Source of the DNA: an uncultured Helicobacter sp.
Lineage (GTDB): Bacteria; Campylobacterota; Campylobacteria; Campylobacterales; Helicobacteraceae
Reading direction: 5' to 3'
Assembly (NCBI RefSeq): GCF_937893305.1
Contig: NZ_CALBGN010000020.1
Coordinates: 62,001 to 126,000 of the forward strand
DNA length: 64,000 bases
Below are positions 22,173 to 31,535 of this stretch, in pieces (position 1 is the first letter of the stretch; each line of letters starts with the position of its first letter). The notes beneath the pieces are model-generated. The model was not told where the DNA came from and did not search any database. It saw only the letters and a program-made list of their open reading frames with translations. A program made the translations under genes and the position numbers.

Positions 22173-23936
22173 GTGAATAGTGCGCAATCTAAAAAAGCAG
22201 GGAAAATCCTGTTACTTTTTATCTTAATTGCTCTAGGATTCTGTATTTTTTTGGGCACAATTTTTTATCGTAATTTCACAGAACGCAAACTCCCAAACCT
22301 CCAAACAAAACGCATTGAAAACGCTATTAGGGGTAATATTTATAGTAGTGATGGATTCTTATTGGCATCTAGCAAAAAAGTCTATAAGGCAGTTGTTAAT
22401 ACCTACAATATCAATCCACAAAAAAAAGAATTATTTATCAACCTTTTTAGCATTTATAGCAAGATTTCAAAAGATGAAATTAGAAAAAAACTGGAACAAA
22501 AAGGCAATGTAACACTCTCTTATAACATAGACTCCAAAAGTGCAAGCTATTTAAAACAACTTAATTTAAAACTTAATCAACTTGATGTTTTTCAAAGCTA
22601 TGAAGATAAAAACGGAAATCTCTTTAAATACGGACTCTCTGTTGTTGAGAGTGGAGAATCACGCGATTATCTCTATGGCGATACAATGGAGCCAATCCTA
22701 GGCTATATCAACAAAGAAAACAATTCTAAAATTACGCGTGTTAATGGCGTCAAAGGAATAGAAAAAAGCTTTGATGCAGAGCTTGAACCAAATAGCAATC
22801 TTTTAATGGTAGGAGAGCGTGATATTGGCTTTAATGTCGTATTAAACAAGGATTCCACCTTTAAAGAAAGAATAGATGGTTATGATATTATTAGCTCCAT
22901 CCCATTAAAGTTACAAAAAAAGATAGAACGCTTGGTAGATCGCCACACAAAAGAGCTTGGCGCAAAGGAAATTTTAGTTGGCATAATGGAAAGCAAAAGC
23001 GGCAAAATCCTAAGCCTAGCAAGCAATGCACGCTTCAATCCTAATGAGATCACAAGGCAAGATTATGCAAAACTTAATGCAAATGCTGTTGAATTCTCTT
23101 ATGAACCTGGGAGCATTATTAAACCTATTATTTATGCAATGCTTTTGGATAAAAATTTAGTGCGCCAAGATGAAAGAATTGATTTAGAAAATGGTCGCTT
23201 TAAGCTTGATAAATTCACCATTACAGATACACACAAGCTCAAAGAATCAAGTGCAGAAGAAGTGCTACTCTACTCCAGCAATATCGGTATGGCAAAAATC
23301 GCTCAACGCCTAAGTCCAGAAGAATATAACGCAGGATTACAAGCCTTTGGATTTGGAAATTTAAGTGGAGTTGATTTACCTTATGAGCGCGTAGGAGTAA
23401 TCCCAAATGCTAGGCGATTCCGTAGCGAAGTGTATCGTGCAACGGTTTCTTATGGCTATGGCTTACGCACGACCTTTATTCAAATGTTAAAGGCATACAA
23501 CACGATCATTAATTATGGAATCGCTTATGAGCCCTATCTTGTAGAATATCTTCAAGATTCTAAATCTATTCGCTACAAACTAAAACGCCAAGCTCCAATT
23601 AGAATCATAAGCCATAATACAGCAAATGCAGTCAAAAATACGCTTATCAGAGTTGTAACTGACGGCACAGGTAAAACTGCCCAAGTTCCGGGCATTATCA
23701 TTGGTGGCAAAACAGGGACAGCACATATTGCACAAAGCGGAAAATATGTCAGCAAATACAATAGCTCCTTTTTTGGCTTTGCAAGCGATAAAGCAGGCAA
23801 TGAATACACTTTTGGTATTAGTGTGTTTGAACCCAATGAAACAAATGCATATTTTGCCGCGCGCACAGCCGTGCCACTTTTTAGAGAAGTTGTAGAACTG
23901 CTTGTAAAAGAAGGCTATTTAAAACCAGCACTTTAA
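22173..23936 (+). CDS. ftsI: septal peptidoglycan transpeptidase (class B PBP)
   Basis: A 587-residue penicillin-binding protein with one N-terminal membrane anchor (about 11-31), a dimerisation domain with the RGNIYSSDG motif, and a transpeptidase domain. The active Ser314-x-x-Lys is in EPGSIIKP, SSN is in LLYSSNIGMA and KTGT is in GGKTGTAH. FtsI cross-links septal wall at division. GTG is the probable start, three bases after fliE; the same fliE-pbp order occurs in Helicobacter pylori. Linking a division gene to a sigma54 flagellar operon is conserved, but it probably also has other transcription. Confidence 0.9.
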   Translation: MNSAQSKKAGKILLLFILIALGFCIFLGTIFYRNFTERKLPNLQTKRIENAIRGNIYSSDGFLLASSKKVYKAVVNTYNINPQKKELFINLFSIYSKISKDEIRKKLEQKGNVTLSYNIDSKSASYLKQLNLKLNQLDVFQSYEDKNGNLFKYGLSVVESGESRDYLYGDTMEPILGYINKENNSKITRVNGVKGIEKSFDAELEPNSNLLMVGERDIGFNVVLNKDSTFKERIDGYDIISSIPLKLQKKIERLVDRHTKELGAKEILVGIMESKSGKILSLASNARFNPNEITRQDYAKLNANAVEFSYEPGSIIKPIIYAMLLDKNLVRQDERIDLENGRFKLDKFTITDTHKLKESSAEEVLLYSSNIGMAKIAQRLSPEEYNAGLQAFGFGNLSGVDLPYERVGVIPNARRFRSEVYRATVSYGYGLRTTFIQMLKAYNTIINYGIAYEPYLVEYLQDSKSIRYKLKRQAPIRIISHNTANAVKNTLIRVVTDGTGKTAQVPGIIIGGKTGTAHIAQSGKYVSKYNSSFFGFASDKAGNEYTFGISVFEPNETNAYFAARTAVPLFREVVELLVKEGYLKPAL

Positions 23937-24017
23937 TTTTAAATTTCAACTTTAACATTTAAGACGCATTAATTTTGCTTTCTTAATTTAAATCAACTTA
24001 CCACAGCCTTTCTTTAT

Positions 24018-25772
24018 TTATTTAGGCACATCGTTTTTACCAAAAACAATTCCTATTGCTTCAATCAAATGTATCGCAATTTCAGCTACAAATGCGCTAT
24101 CATTTAAAATAGAAGTTCCATTTGCTACACTAATTTTTTCTTCGCTGATAAGCTTTTCTACATCACTCATAATTTGATAATCAAACTCTTTTGGCATTTC
24201 TTTTGCTGCTAAAAGTTGTTTTAAAATCAAATGTGCATTTTCATCTTTCATTGTTTTTAGCTCTTCAACACTTCTTAAAAGCATTCCTAAATCTTTGCGC
24301 ATTGTGTTGTATTTATCCGCTAAATAAGGATTTTTAGAGTTAGAATACACCTTCATATTTGCTTGAATTAATTTTAAGTTTTTTGTCGCCTCTGTAAGAT
24401 TTCTTGCAGCAATTTTAAAAGTGTAAATACGATGATTCTTTTCTTCATCTTCCACATACCTTTGCGCCTTTGTTGCAAACTCCATAATCGCATCAAAAAG
24501 CACTTTAATTTTGCGCTTATATAGATAATCTAAATCCACATCACCACTAAACCATTTCTTATTTTGAATAATCCAATCAAAACTTTCTTTGCCACGAATA
24601 TCACTACGATTAAAACCTATTGTATGCGCCACAAGTGCGTAGGCATTGTTGTATAAATGCACAGATTCCTTCTGCAATGCGTCCATTGCTGCGTCTTGAT
24701 ACTCAATAATATTAGTATCTAAATATAATGGAGCATCCATATCTCTATCTTTGGGTGCTTTAATCACCTGGTCTAATATAAAAACAATTTGCCGAATAAA
24801 CAAAGAGATTAAAAGCACCGCTACAAGATTAAATAAAGTATGAAAAAGTGCCGTCTTTAATGCGTAATTTGTCTCTTCAATACCCAAAAAACTTGCAACA
24901 ACATTAACAAATTTCACAAAAAATGGAAAGGCGATAATCACAAGAATTGCAATTGTGAAATTAAAAATACAATTCGCAATGGCTAGTTTTTTACCTTCAA
25001 TATTTGTGCTAAGACTTGCCACAACAGCAGTTACCACGCCTCCAACACTTGTCCCAAGTGTAGCAGCAAGAGCATTTTCAAACCCAATTTGTCCGCTAAT
25101 TAATGCAGAAATGATGATAGCTAAAGTTGCGTGGCTACTTTGCACAATTCCTGTAGTTAATGCACCAAGTCCTACAAAAATTAACACACCTTTAAAACCA
25201 TCAAAATTAAAGCGTGATAAATCCACAATTTCTTTATAAGATTCAAACCCAACCTTAATATAATCCACCCCTAAAAAGAAAAAACCAATCCCCATAAAAA
25301 TCGCCCCAGAACCTTTAAGCACATTATCTTTTTGAAATCCTAAAAGCGCTCCGCACACAATCAAAGGAATTGCTAGCATTGAGATATTAATACTTGTTAA
25401 TCCAACAATCAACCAAGAACCAGCGGAATTTCCTAAATTTGCCCCAAAAATGATTCCAATACCTTGCGCAAGTGTGATTAACCCAGCAGAAAGAAAAGAG
25501 ATAGAGATGACAGAAACGAGCGTGGAGCTTTGCATTAACATTGTTGTGACTACTCCAAAAATAATGCTTTTCAAGCGTGTATCTGTAGATTTTGTCAAAA
25601 TATTTTCTAAGATTCCACCACTAAAAGCTTTAAAACCATTGCTTAAATTCATCATTCCAATAAGCAAAATCGCAACCCCAGCTAGAATTTTAGCTAGCTC
25701 TGGAAGCACCACTAAAACATAAAGTAACAAAACCACTAAAGCCATTAAAACATAGCGTCTTACATTTTGCAT
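24018..25772 (-). CDS. Na+/phosphate cotransporter family protein
   Basis: The 584-residue protein has two repeats of membrane segments holding the Na/Pi signatures QSSTLVSVISIS and QSSHATLAIIIS, each a QSS motif that forms the ion/phosphate site. About 230 C-terminal residues resemble PhoU, a helical regulatory domain. It probably imports phosphate with sodium. It stands alone between convergent ftsI and a divergent regulatory region. A TATAAT-like -10 (ATTATA at 25803-25808 on the given strand) lies upstream of its start. Confidence 0.88.
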   Translation of the reverse strand: MQNVRRYVLMALVVLLLYVLVVLPELAKILAGVAILLIGMMNLSNGFKAFSGGILENILTKSTDTRLKSIIFGVVTTMLMQSSTLVSVISISFLSAGLITLAQGIGIIFGANLGNSAGSWLIVGLTSINISMLAIPLIVCGALLGFQKDNVLKGSGAIFMGIGFFFLGVDYIKVGFESYKEIVDLSRFNFDGFKGVLIFVGLGALTTGIVQSSHATLAIIISALISGQIGFENALAATLGTSVGGVVTAVVASLSTNIEGKKLAIANCIFNFTIAILVIIAFPFFVKFVNVVASFLGIEETNYALKTALFHTLFNLVAVLLISLFIRQIVFILDQVIKAPKDRDMDAPLYLDTNIIEYQDAAMDALQKESVHLYNNAYALVAHTIGFNRSDIRGKESFDWIIQNKKWFSGDVDLDYLYKRKIKVLFDAIMEFATKAQRYVEDEEKNHRIYTFKIAARNLTEATKNLKLIQANMKVYSNSKNPYLADKYNTMRKDLGMLLRSVEELKTMKDENAHLILKQLLAAKEMPKEFDYQIMSDVEKLISEEKISVANGTSILNDSAFVAEIAIHLIEAIGIVFGKNDVPK

Positions 25773-26109
25773 AGCTAACCTTTTGCCAAATTAAAAAGTG
25801 GAATTATAACTAACAAAATTTTAGTTTTTAAGCCCAACGGTTTTATATCCTGTTTTTTCTATCTCTCCAAAAGATTGCGCCACCCAAAAAAATGCCTATC
25901 AAAGAGCCTTTTTTACTAGACTAAAACGAAATTGATAATTTAATTTAACATGCATTCTTAATTCTTTGATTTTAAAAATTTTTAAGCAAAAAATATTCCC
26001 AAAACTACACATTTTAATTAAAAAATCAATTTTTATTTAACCTTTTAGTGTTTTATTAACAACTTTATTTTAATATTAAATCCTAAAGTTTCATTGCAAG
26101 GATTTGGGC
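25773..26109. other. AT-rich divergent regulatory region
   Basis: About 337 bases separate the Na/Pi transporter and ndh, which point away from each other. The stretch is rich in A and T runs with no open frame of interest. A -10-like element for the transporter is at 25803-25808. No clear operator was recognised. Confidence 0.45.
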
Positions 26110-27321
26110 ATGAAAGAGTGCAAGAGGATTCTAATTATCGGTGGCGGATATGGTGGACTAAAGGCTGTTTTAGGACTTCAGCGCAAATACAAAGGAACAG
26201 CAGATATTACACTCATTAGCAAACACGATTATCACTACCAAACCACACTTTTGCATAAAGTCGCAATTGGGACATTAAGTGCTCGAAAGGCAAGAATTTA
26301 TTATCGTAAAGTCCTAGATTTAAACAAGGTGCATTTTATTAAAGACAAAATCAAAAAAATCCTTCCTAAAGAAAACAAGGTGATTGGAAATGGTGGAGAA
26401 TATCCTTATGATATTTTAGTCATCGCACTTGGCTTTAAACCTAATAATTTTGGCATTAAGGGTGTTGAGAAATTCACTTATATGCTCTCATCTTTAAACT
26501 CTGCTTTGAAATTAGACAAAAACATAGAAAATAAGTTTAAAGAATTTGTGCATACAAAAAACCCAAAAGATTTACAAACAATCGTATGTGGCACAGGCTT
26601 TACAGGCATTGAATTTGCCGCTGAACTTGCCACACAGCTAAAAGAACTTTGTTTAATCTGTGGCATTGACAAAAAGATTCCAAAAGTAACTTGTATAGGA
26701 CGCTCTAAACATATTTTACCCGTCTTTAGTGACTCTCTTGCTAAAATCGCAGAATCCAAGCTCAAAAACCTAGGCGTTGAGATTCTATCTGGCACAGATA
26801 TTAAAGAAATTAAAGAAGGTGAAGTGATTGTGGAATGTGAAGGCAAAACACAAAGCATTTATGGTAATACAATTCTTTGGAGCGCGGGAGTAAAAGGAAG
26901 CGAGATTGTAGAACAATCAGAAATCCCTAATAAAAATGGTAGAATCGCAGTAAATGCTCAACTTCAGTGCAAAGAATTTGAAAACATTTATGTTGTTGGT
27001 GATTGTGCTATTGCTACTGATAAAGACGCTATTCACGCTCCAACAGCACAGCTTGCTGCACAAATGGGAGATTATATTGCAGATCTTTTATGTGCAAAAC
27101 TGGAAAACAAACCTTTCAATGTAGTCTTTAAATTCAATCACAGAGGCACGGTTTGCTCCATAGGACACACAGATGGAGTTGGAATCGTTTATCACAAAAA
27201 TGTCAAAGGTGAAATTGCAGCTTTTATGAAAAACACTATTGAAAACAAATGGCTATACAGCATTGGAGGCTTAAATATGGTGTTTAAAAAAGGGCAATTT
27301 CGCTACCGCACAAGCAATTAA
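26110..27321 (+). CDS. ndh: type II NADH dehydrogenase
   Basis: A 403-residue flavoprotein oxidising NADH (or a related donor) and reducing quinone without proton pumping. It has the FAD-binding IIGGGYGGLKAV at the N-terminus, an NAD-binding VCGTGFTGIEFAAEL in the middle and the second FAD motif IYVVGDCAIATD near the end. ATG 26110 has AAGGA eight bases upstream; the TTG at 26104 is too close to it. The stop overlaps that of the convergent gene through a shared TTAA. Confidence 0.88.
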   Translation: MKECKRILIIGGGYGGLKAVLGLQRKYKGTADITLISKHDYHYQTTLLHKVAIGTLSARKARIYYRKVLDLNKVHFIKDKIKKILPKENKVIGNGGEYPYDILVIALGFKPNNFGIKGVEKFTYMLSSLNSALKLDKNIENKFKEFVHTKNPKDLQTIVCGTGFTGIEFAAELATQLKELCLICGIDKKIPKVTCIGRSKHILPVFSDSLAKIAESKLKNLGVEILSGTDIKEIKEGEVIVECEGKTQSIYGNTILWSAGVKGSEIVEQSEIPNKNGRIAVNAQLQCKEFENIYVVGDCAIATDKDAIHAPTAQLAAQMGDYIADLLCAKLENKPFNVVFKFNHRGTVCSIGHTDGVGIVYHKNVKGEIAAFMKNTIENKWLYSIGGLNMVFKKGQFRYRTSN

Positions 27322-27935
27322 ATATCAAATAAATCTTGATTTTGCTTACTTGCTTCTAAAATTGAACTAAAATGCAAGATTTTGCAAGTATTTTCTAAAA
27401 GCGCTAGAAGCTTTGAGAGCATTTGTAAATCTCTATGATACACATACACTCCATAACCTTTAATAACCATAATCTTTTTATCGCTTTCTTTAAAATAGCG
27501 ATTTATCTCAATATCCGCCCTTTCATACCAATTATCAAAATCTTTTGGATCATACACATCTAGTGCGCCAAGCATTGTGTAACCAAAATAATCTTTAGGA
27601 ATAATTTGATTATGTGTTAGCGTATAAGAAACCGTAAAAGGTGGCATACCATAAGCAATATATTTTGCATTAGGAATATTTTGATAAATCAATGAATGAA
27701 TAAAAGCATCAATACTTGCTTCATTCCAACGATAATCTTGTTTGTGATAGAGCATAATTAAAGAATCTTGATTTAAATCATCAAAAATTGCGTCTTTTTT
27801 GTTGATAAGAAAATGTCCTTCTTCAAGTTTTATAGAAAGCGATCCGTGAAAGATTCCAAAGAAGTTTTTACGAAACATTGAAAGAGAAATAGTTTTTAGA
27901 TTCTTTAAAATTTCTGTATCAATATTATAATCCAT
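27318..27935 (-). CDS. class II aldolase/adducin-like protein
   Basis: The 205-residue product shows the general class II aldolase layout: an early FGIFHGSLSIK segment at the place of the phosphate loop and a late GYGVYVYHRDLQ segment. The usual His-x-His zinc pair in the middle is replaced by AYGMPPFTVSYTLTH, so it may not be a metal aldolase. Function is unknown. It lies eight bases downstream of an M23 peptidase gene and is probably co-transcribed, an arrangement also seen in Campylobacterales. Confidence 0.6.
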   Translation of the reverse strand: MDYNIDTEILKNLKTISLSMFRKNFFGIFHGSLSIKLEEGHFLINKKDAIFDDLNQDSLIMLYHKQDYRWNEASIDAFIHSLIYQNIPNAKYIAYGMPPFTVSYTLTHNQIIPKDYFGYTMLGALDVYDPKDFDNWYERADIEINRYFKESDKKIMVIKGYGVYVYHRDLQMLSKLLALLENTCKILHFSSILEASKQNQDLFDI

Positions 27936-27943
27936 ACTACCCC

Positions 27944-28786
27944 CTAAAAAAGCCCATTAACTTGTGCGATAAAATCTAACGGATCCACTTGTGCGCCACG
28001 CACTAAGATTCCAAAATGCAAATGCGGACCACTTACTCTTCCAGTTGCTCCACTAAGCGCGATTAAATCTCCTTTCTCTACAAGATCGCCAACCTTAACT
28101 TTAATTGCACTGCAATGATAATACATACTAAACACTCCTTCTCCGTGATCTAAAACCACAGAACCCCCTGCTAAAAAACGATCTTTTGCAATCACAACTT
28201 TGCCACGATTACTAGCAAAAATTTCTGTTCCAATAGCGGCTCTAAAATCCGTCCCACTATGATAACTTTTAATCTCTCCATTAAAGACACGCGCACTTCC
28301 ATAAGCGCTTGTAATTTTACTCTGCATTGGCAGCATAAAAGAGGAATCCCAAAGGCGTTTTTGGCTATAATTGCTATAGATAGCATTTGCTTCATCATGC
28401 TCCTTTTTAATGCGTTCTTGATTTTTAAGATTTGGTTTTGCCTTACCTTGGCTAACTTGAATCTTCTCTTTTTTGTAATTTCCTTGCACAACTTCCACTT
28501 TAGCTCCACTTTGCAATACCACAACACTAGGCTTAGAATAATAAGGGATTGCTAAAATGGCGATTTTGCGCGTAGAATCATTAGGGTGTGGTATCCAAAA
28601 ATAAGTTTTTTTGTTAATCACAATGGGGTTTGGATCCCGCATTGTCGTGCTTAAGATAATCGTCTTGCCATTTTCTACAACAAATTGTGTGTTTTGTTCT
28701 ACTGCTTGCTTTGGTGCCTCCTTGTGTGTTTGCGCAAAGACTAAAGCAAACATAAGCGCAATTCCAATTCCAACTTTTCTAAGCAT
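27944..28786 (-). CDS. M23-family (LytM) peptidoglycan endopeptidase
   Basis: A 280-residue exported protein with a signal peptide (cleavage likely after about residue 18). The C-terminal LytM domain has HSGTDFRA and HLHFG, which provide the zinc ligands. Enzymes of this family cut peptide cross-links and shape the helical cell in Helicobacter and Campylobacter. Which of the several paralogues it is cannot be told. A 110-residue linker with a Lys-rich segment separates the signal from the catalytic domain. AAGG occurs upstream of the ATG. Confidence 0.88.
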   Translation of the reverse strand: MLRKVGIGIALMFALVFAQTHKEAPKQAVEQNTQFVVENGKTIILSTTMRDPNPIVINKKTYFWIPHPNDSTRKIAILAIPYYSKPSVVVLQSGAKVEVVQGNYKKEKIQVSQGKAKPNLKNQERIKKEHDEANAIYSNYSQKRLWDSSFMLPMQSKITSAYGSARVFNGEIKSYHSGTDFRAAIGTEIFASNRGKVVIAKDRFLAGGSVVLDHGEGVFSMYYHCSAIKVKVGDLVEKGDLIALSGATGRVSGPHLHFGILVRGAQVDPLDFIAQVNGLF

Positions 28787-28941
28787 TTTAACACCTTATT
28801 TAACAATCTTAATTTTAAAGTCTTGTAGCATAACGCAGTTTTACTTAAAAGCAAAAAAATCTCAAAAAACGACACGAAAACCCTGTATTTAAAATTGATT
28901 ATTAACTTTTAAGAAAGTTTAGCTCATTTTATTAATTAAAC

Positions 28942-28970
28942 TTGACATTAAAAGACTAAAGTTATATAAT
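28942..28970 (+). promoter_or_regulatory. consensus sigma70 promoter of grpE-dnaK
   Basis: TTGACA at 28942-28947 and TATAAT at 28965-28970 are perfect with a 17-base spacer, 73 bases before the grpE start. No canonical CIRCE operator is visible. A second extended -10 (TGCTAAAAT) begins at about 28996. Confidence 0.85.
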
Positions 28971-28996
28971 TTTGCTTGAAATTTGAAAGAATAATT

Positions 28997-29027
28997 GCTA
29001 AAATTCACTTTTAAGTTGTCAATTAGC
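28997..29027 (+). promoter_or_regulatory. imperfect inverted repeat in the grpE leader
   Basis: GCTAA at 28997-29001 and TTAGC at 29023-29027 are complementary, with an inner ACTT/AAGT pair. It lies just before the Shine-Dalgarno sequence. It could be an operator or a weak leader hairpin. It does not match CIRCE orientation. Confidence 0.3.
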
Positions 29028-29042
29028 TAGAAAGGAGCAGCA

Positions 29043-29630
29043 TTGCAGGATCAATATAATGAACAATCACATCAACAAGATAATGCGCAAGAAAATTCAG
29101 AAGAAAACTTGCAAGATATTAACACGCAAGACAAAGAGTGCGATCACATAGAAGAAGATTCCACAAACATAGGTGCATTACAAGCGCAGATTGCGGAATT
29201 AAAAGAACAATATGTACGCGCTTATGCGGATTTTGAAAACACAAAAAAACGCTTAGAGCGTGATAAAGATCAGGCTTTAGAGTATGCTTATGAAAAAATT
29301 GCAAAGGATTTACTGCCAAGCATTGATACACTAGAAATTGCTTTAAAAAGCATTCAAGATTCTAAGACAAGTGATGCCGCACAAGATGCAATCTTAGGCA
29401 AAATTGAAGAAGGAATCGCATTAACACTAGAGAATCTACTAAAATCTCTTGCAAAACACGGAATCGAACCTATTGCTACTGATGGCGCGTTTGATCCAAA
29501 TTTTCACGATGCAATTTTACAAGTGCAAAGCCAAGAGCATAATGCTGGAGATATTGTTACAGTAATGCAAAAAGGATATAAGTATAAAGAAAGAGTTTTG
29601 CGACCATCAATGGTTAGCATTGCAAAATAA
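29043..29630 (+). CDS. grpE: nucleotide exchange factor GrpE
   Basis: A 195-residue cofactor that releases ADP from DnaK. It has an acidic, Gln-rich N-terminus, a long coiled-coil (about 50-100) with YADFENTKKRLERD, and a C-terminal beta region ending GDIVTVMQKGYKYKERVLRPSMVSIAK, the GrpE signature. The TTG start is supported by AAGGAG at 29032-29037. It is 27 bases upstream of dnaK. Unlike many relatives there is no hrcA gene immediately before it. Confidence 0.94.
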   Translation: MQDQYNEQSHQQDNAQENSEENLQDINTQDKECDHIEEDSTNIGALQAQIAELKEQYVRAYADFENTKKRLERDKDQALEYAYEKIAKDLLPSIDTLEIALKSIQDSKTSDAAQDAILGKIEEGIALTLENLLKSLAKHGIEPIATDGAFDPNFHDAILQVQSQEHNAGDIVTVMQKGYKYKERVLRPSMVSIAK

Positions 29631-29657
29631 CTAAATTCATTATTAAAGGATAAAAAA

Positions 29658-31535
29658 ATGGGAAAAGTATTAGGAATTGACTTAGGAACAACAAACTCAG
29701 CAATGGCGGTGTTTGAAGGAAATGAAGCAAAAATTATTGCAAACAAAGAAGGTAAAAACACAACTCCTTCAATTGTAGCCTTCACAGATAAAGGCGAAGT
29801 TTTAGTAGGAGATCCTGCAAAACGCCAAGCAATCACAAATCCAGAAAAAACAATCTATTCTATTAAAAGAATTATGGGATTAATGTATAATGAAGACAAA
29901 GCTCAAGAAGCTAAAAAAAGGCTCCCTTACAAAGTTGTAGATAGAAACGGGGCGTGTGCTATTGAGATTGCGGGCAAAGTTTATACTCCACAAGAGATCT
30001 CTGCTAAAATTTTGATGAAATTAAAAGCTGATGCAGAAAGCTATTTGGGTGAAGAAGTTACAGAAGCGGTCATCACTGTGCCAGCATATTTTAATGATGC
30101 GCAAAGAAAGGCAACAAAAGAAGCAGGGACGATTGCAGGGCTTAATGTGCTTAGAATCATTAATGAACCAACTTCAGCTGCTCTTGCGTATGGATTAGAC
30201 AAAAAACAATCTGAAAATATTGTCGTTTATGACTTGGGAGGTGGGACATTTGATGTTACCGTTCTTGAAACAGGTGATAATGTTGTAGAAGTTAAAGCAA
30301 CAGGTGGAGATGCATTTTTAGGTGGAGATGATTTTGACAATGCTATTATTGATTGGCTTGTAAGTGAGTTTGAAAGCGAACAAGGCATTAATCTCAAAAA
30401 CGATGTAATGGCTCTTCAAAGACTAAAAGAAGCAGCAGAAAATGCTAAAAAAGAGCTAAGTAGCGCGCAAGAAACTGAAATTAACTTGCCATTTATCACG
30501 ATGACACAAGCAGGACCTCAACACTTGGTTAAAAAACTTACAAGAGCGAAGTTCGAGGGCTTAATTGAACAATACATCAATCAAACCATTGATAAAATTG
30601 AAAGCGTCATTAAAGATGCAGATTTAAGCAAGAGCGAAATCAATGAAGTTGTAATGGTAGGAGGCTCTACAAGAATTCCAAAAGTGCAAGAGCGTGTTAA
30701 AGAATTTATCGGTAAAGAGCTTAATAAATCTGTAAATCCTGATGAAGTTGTAGCAGTAGGAGCGGCAATCCAAGGGGGTGTTTTAAAAGGCGATGTAAAA
30801 GATGTGCTTTTACTTGATGTTACACCTCTTTCACTTGGAATTGAAACTCTAGGTGGAGTAATGACTAGAATTATTGAACGCGGAACTACAATTCCAACAA
30901 AGAAAAATCAAGTTTTCTCCACTGCAGAAGATAATCAACCTGCAGTTACAATCCAAGTCTTACAAGGCGAAAGAGAGCTAGCGCGTGATAATAAAGTTTT
31001 AGGAAACTTTGAACTAAGCGGAATCCCAGCAGCTCCAAGAGGTGTGCCTCAAATTGAAGTAACTTTTGATATTGATGCAAATGGAATCCTAACAGTTAGC
31101 GCAAAAGATAAAGCAACAGGAAAAGCACAAGAGATTAAAATCACAGGCTCTAGCGGATTATCTGATTCTGAAATTGAAAAAATGGTCAAAGACGCAGAGC
31201 TAAATAAAGAAGAAGATAAAAAGAAAAAAGAAATCATTGAAGTGCGTAATCAAGCAGACAGTCTAGTATATCAAACACAAAAAAGCCTAGACGAAATGAA
31301 AGACAAGATCGACACAAATGAATCTGAAAAAATCCAAAATGCAATCAATGCGCTAAAAGATGTGCTTAAAAACGAAAACGCTAGCAAAGAAGAGATTGAA
31401 GCAAAGGTCAAAGAACTCACAGAAGCAAGCCATAAACTTGCAGAAGCAATGTATAAAAAAGATGAAAACGCACAAAATCCAAATGCGCAAAACAATAAAA
31501 AAGATGATGATGTGATTGATGCAGAAGTGGAATAA
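29658..31535 (+). CDS. dnaK: Hsp70 chaperone DnaK
   Basis: A 625-residue ATP-dependent chaperone. Visible are the GIDLGTTNSAMAV phosphate loop, VYDLGGGTFDV near residue 195, VMVGGSTRIPKV near 333 and the acidic, Asn/Asp-rich C-terminal tail. It works with GrpE and a DnaJ encoded elsewhere. AAGGA lies upstream of the ATG. Its last 17 bases overlap the start of the glycosyltransferase frame, which is unusual for a heat-shock operon end. Confidence 0.97.
   Translation: MGKVLGIDLGTTNSAMAVFEGNEAKIIANKEGKNTTPSIVAFTDKGEVLVGDPAKRQAITNPEKTIYSIKRIMGLMYNEDKAQEAKKRLPYKVVDRNGACAIEIAGKVYTPQEISAKILMKLKADAESYLGEEVTEAVITVPAYFNDAQRKATKEAGTIAGLNVLRIINEPTSAALAYGLDKKQSENIVVYDLGGGTFDVTVLETGDNVVEVKATGGDAFLGGDDFDNAIIDWLVSEFESEQGINLKNDVMALQRLKEAAENAKKELSSAQETEINLPFITMTQAGPQHLVKKLTRAKFEGLIEQYINQTIDKIESVIKDADLSKSEINEVVMVGGSTRIPKVQERVKEFIGKELNKSVNPDEVVAVGAAIQGGVLKGDVKDVLLLDVTPLSLGIETLGGVMTRIIERGTTIPTKKNQVFSTAEDNQPAVTIQVLQGERELARDNKVLGNFELSGIPAAPRGVPQIEVTFDIDANGILTVSAKDKATGKAQEIKITGSSGLSDSEIEKMVKDAELNKEEDKKKKEIIEVRNQADSLVYQTQKSLDEMKDKIDTNESEKIQNAINALKDVLKNENASKEEIEAKVKELTEASHKLAEAMYKKDENAQNPNAQNNKKDDDVIDAEVE

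Noticed and set aside
28997..29027. CIRCE operator before grpE
   Set aside because: The arms are in the opposite order to the CIRCE consensus and only five bases match. It is listed only as an inverted repeat.
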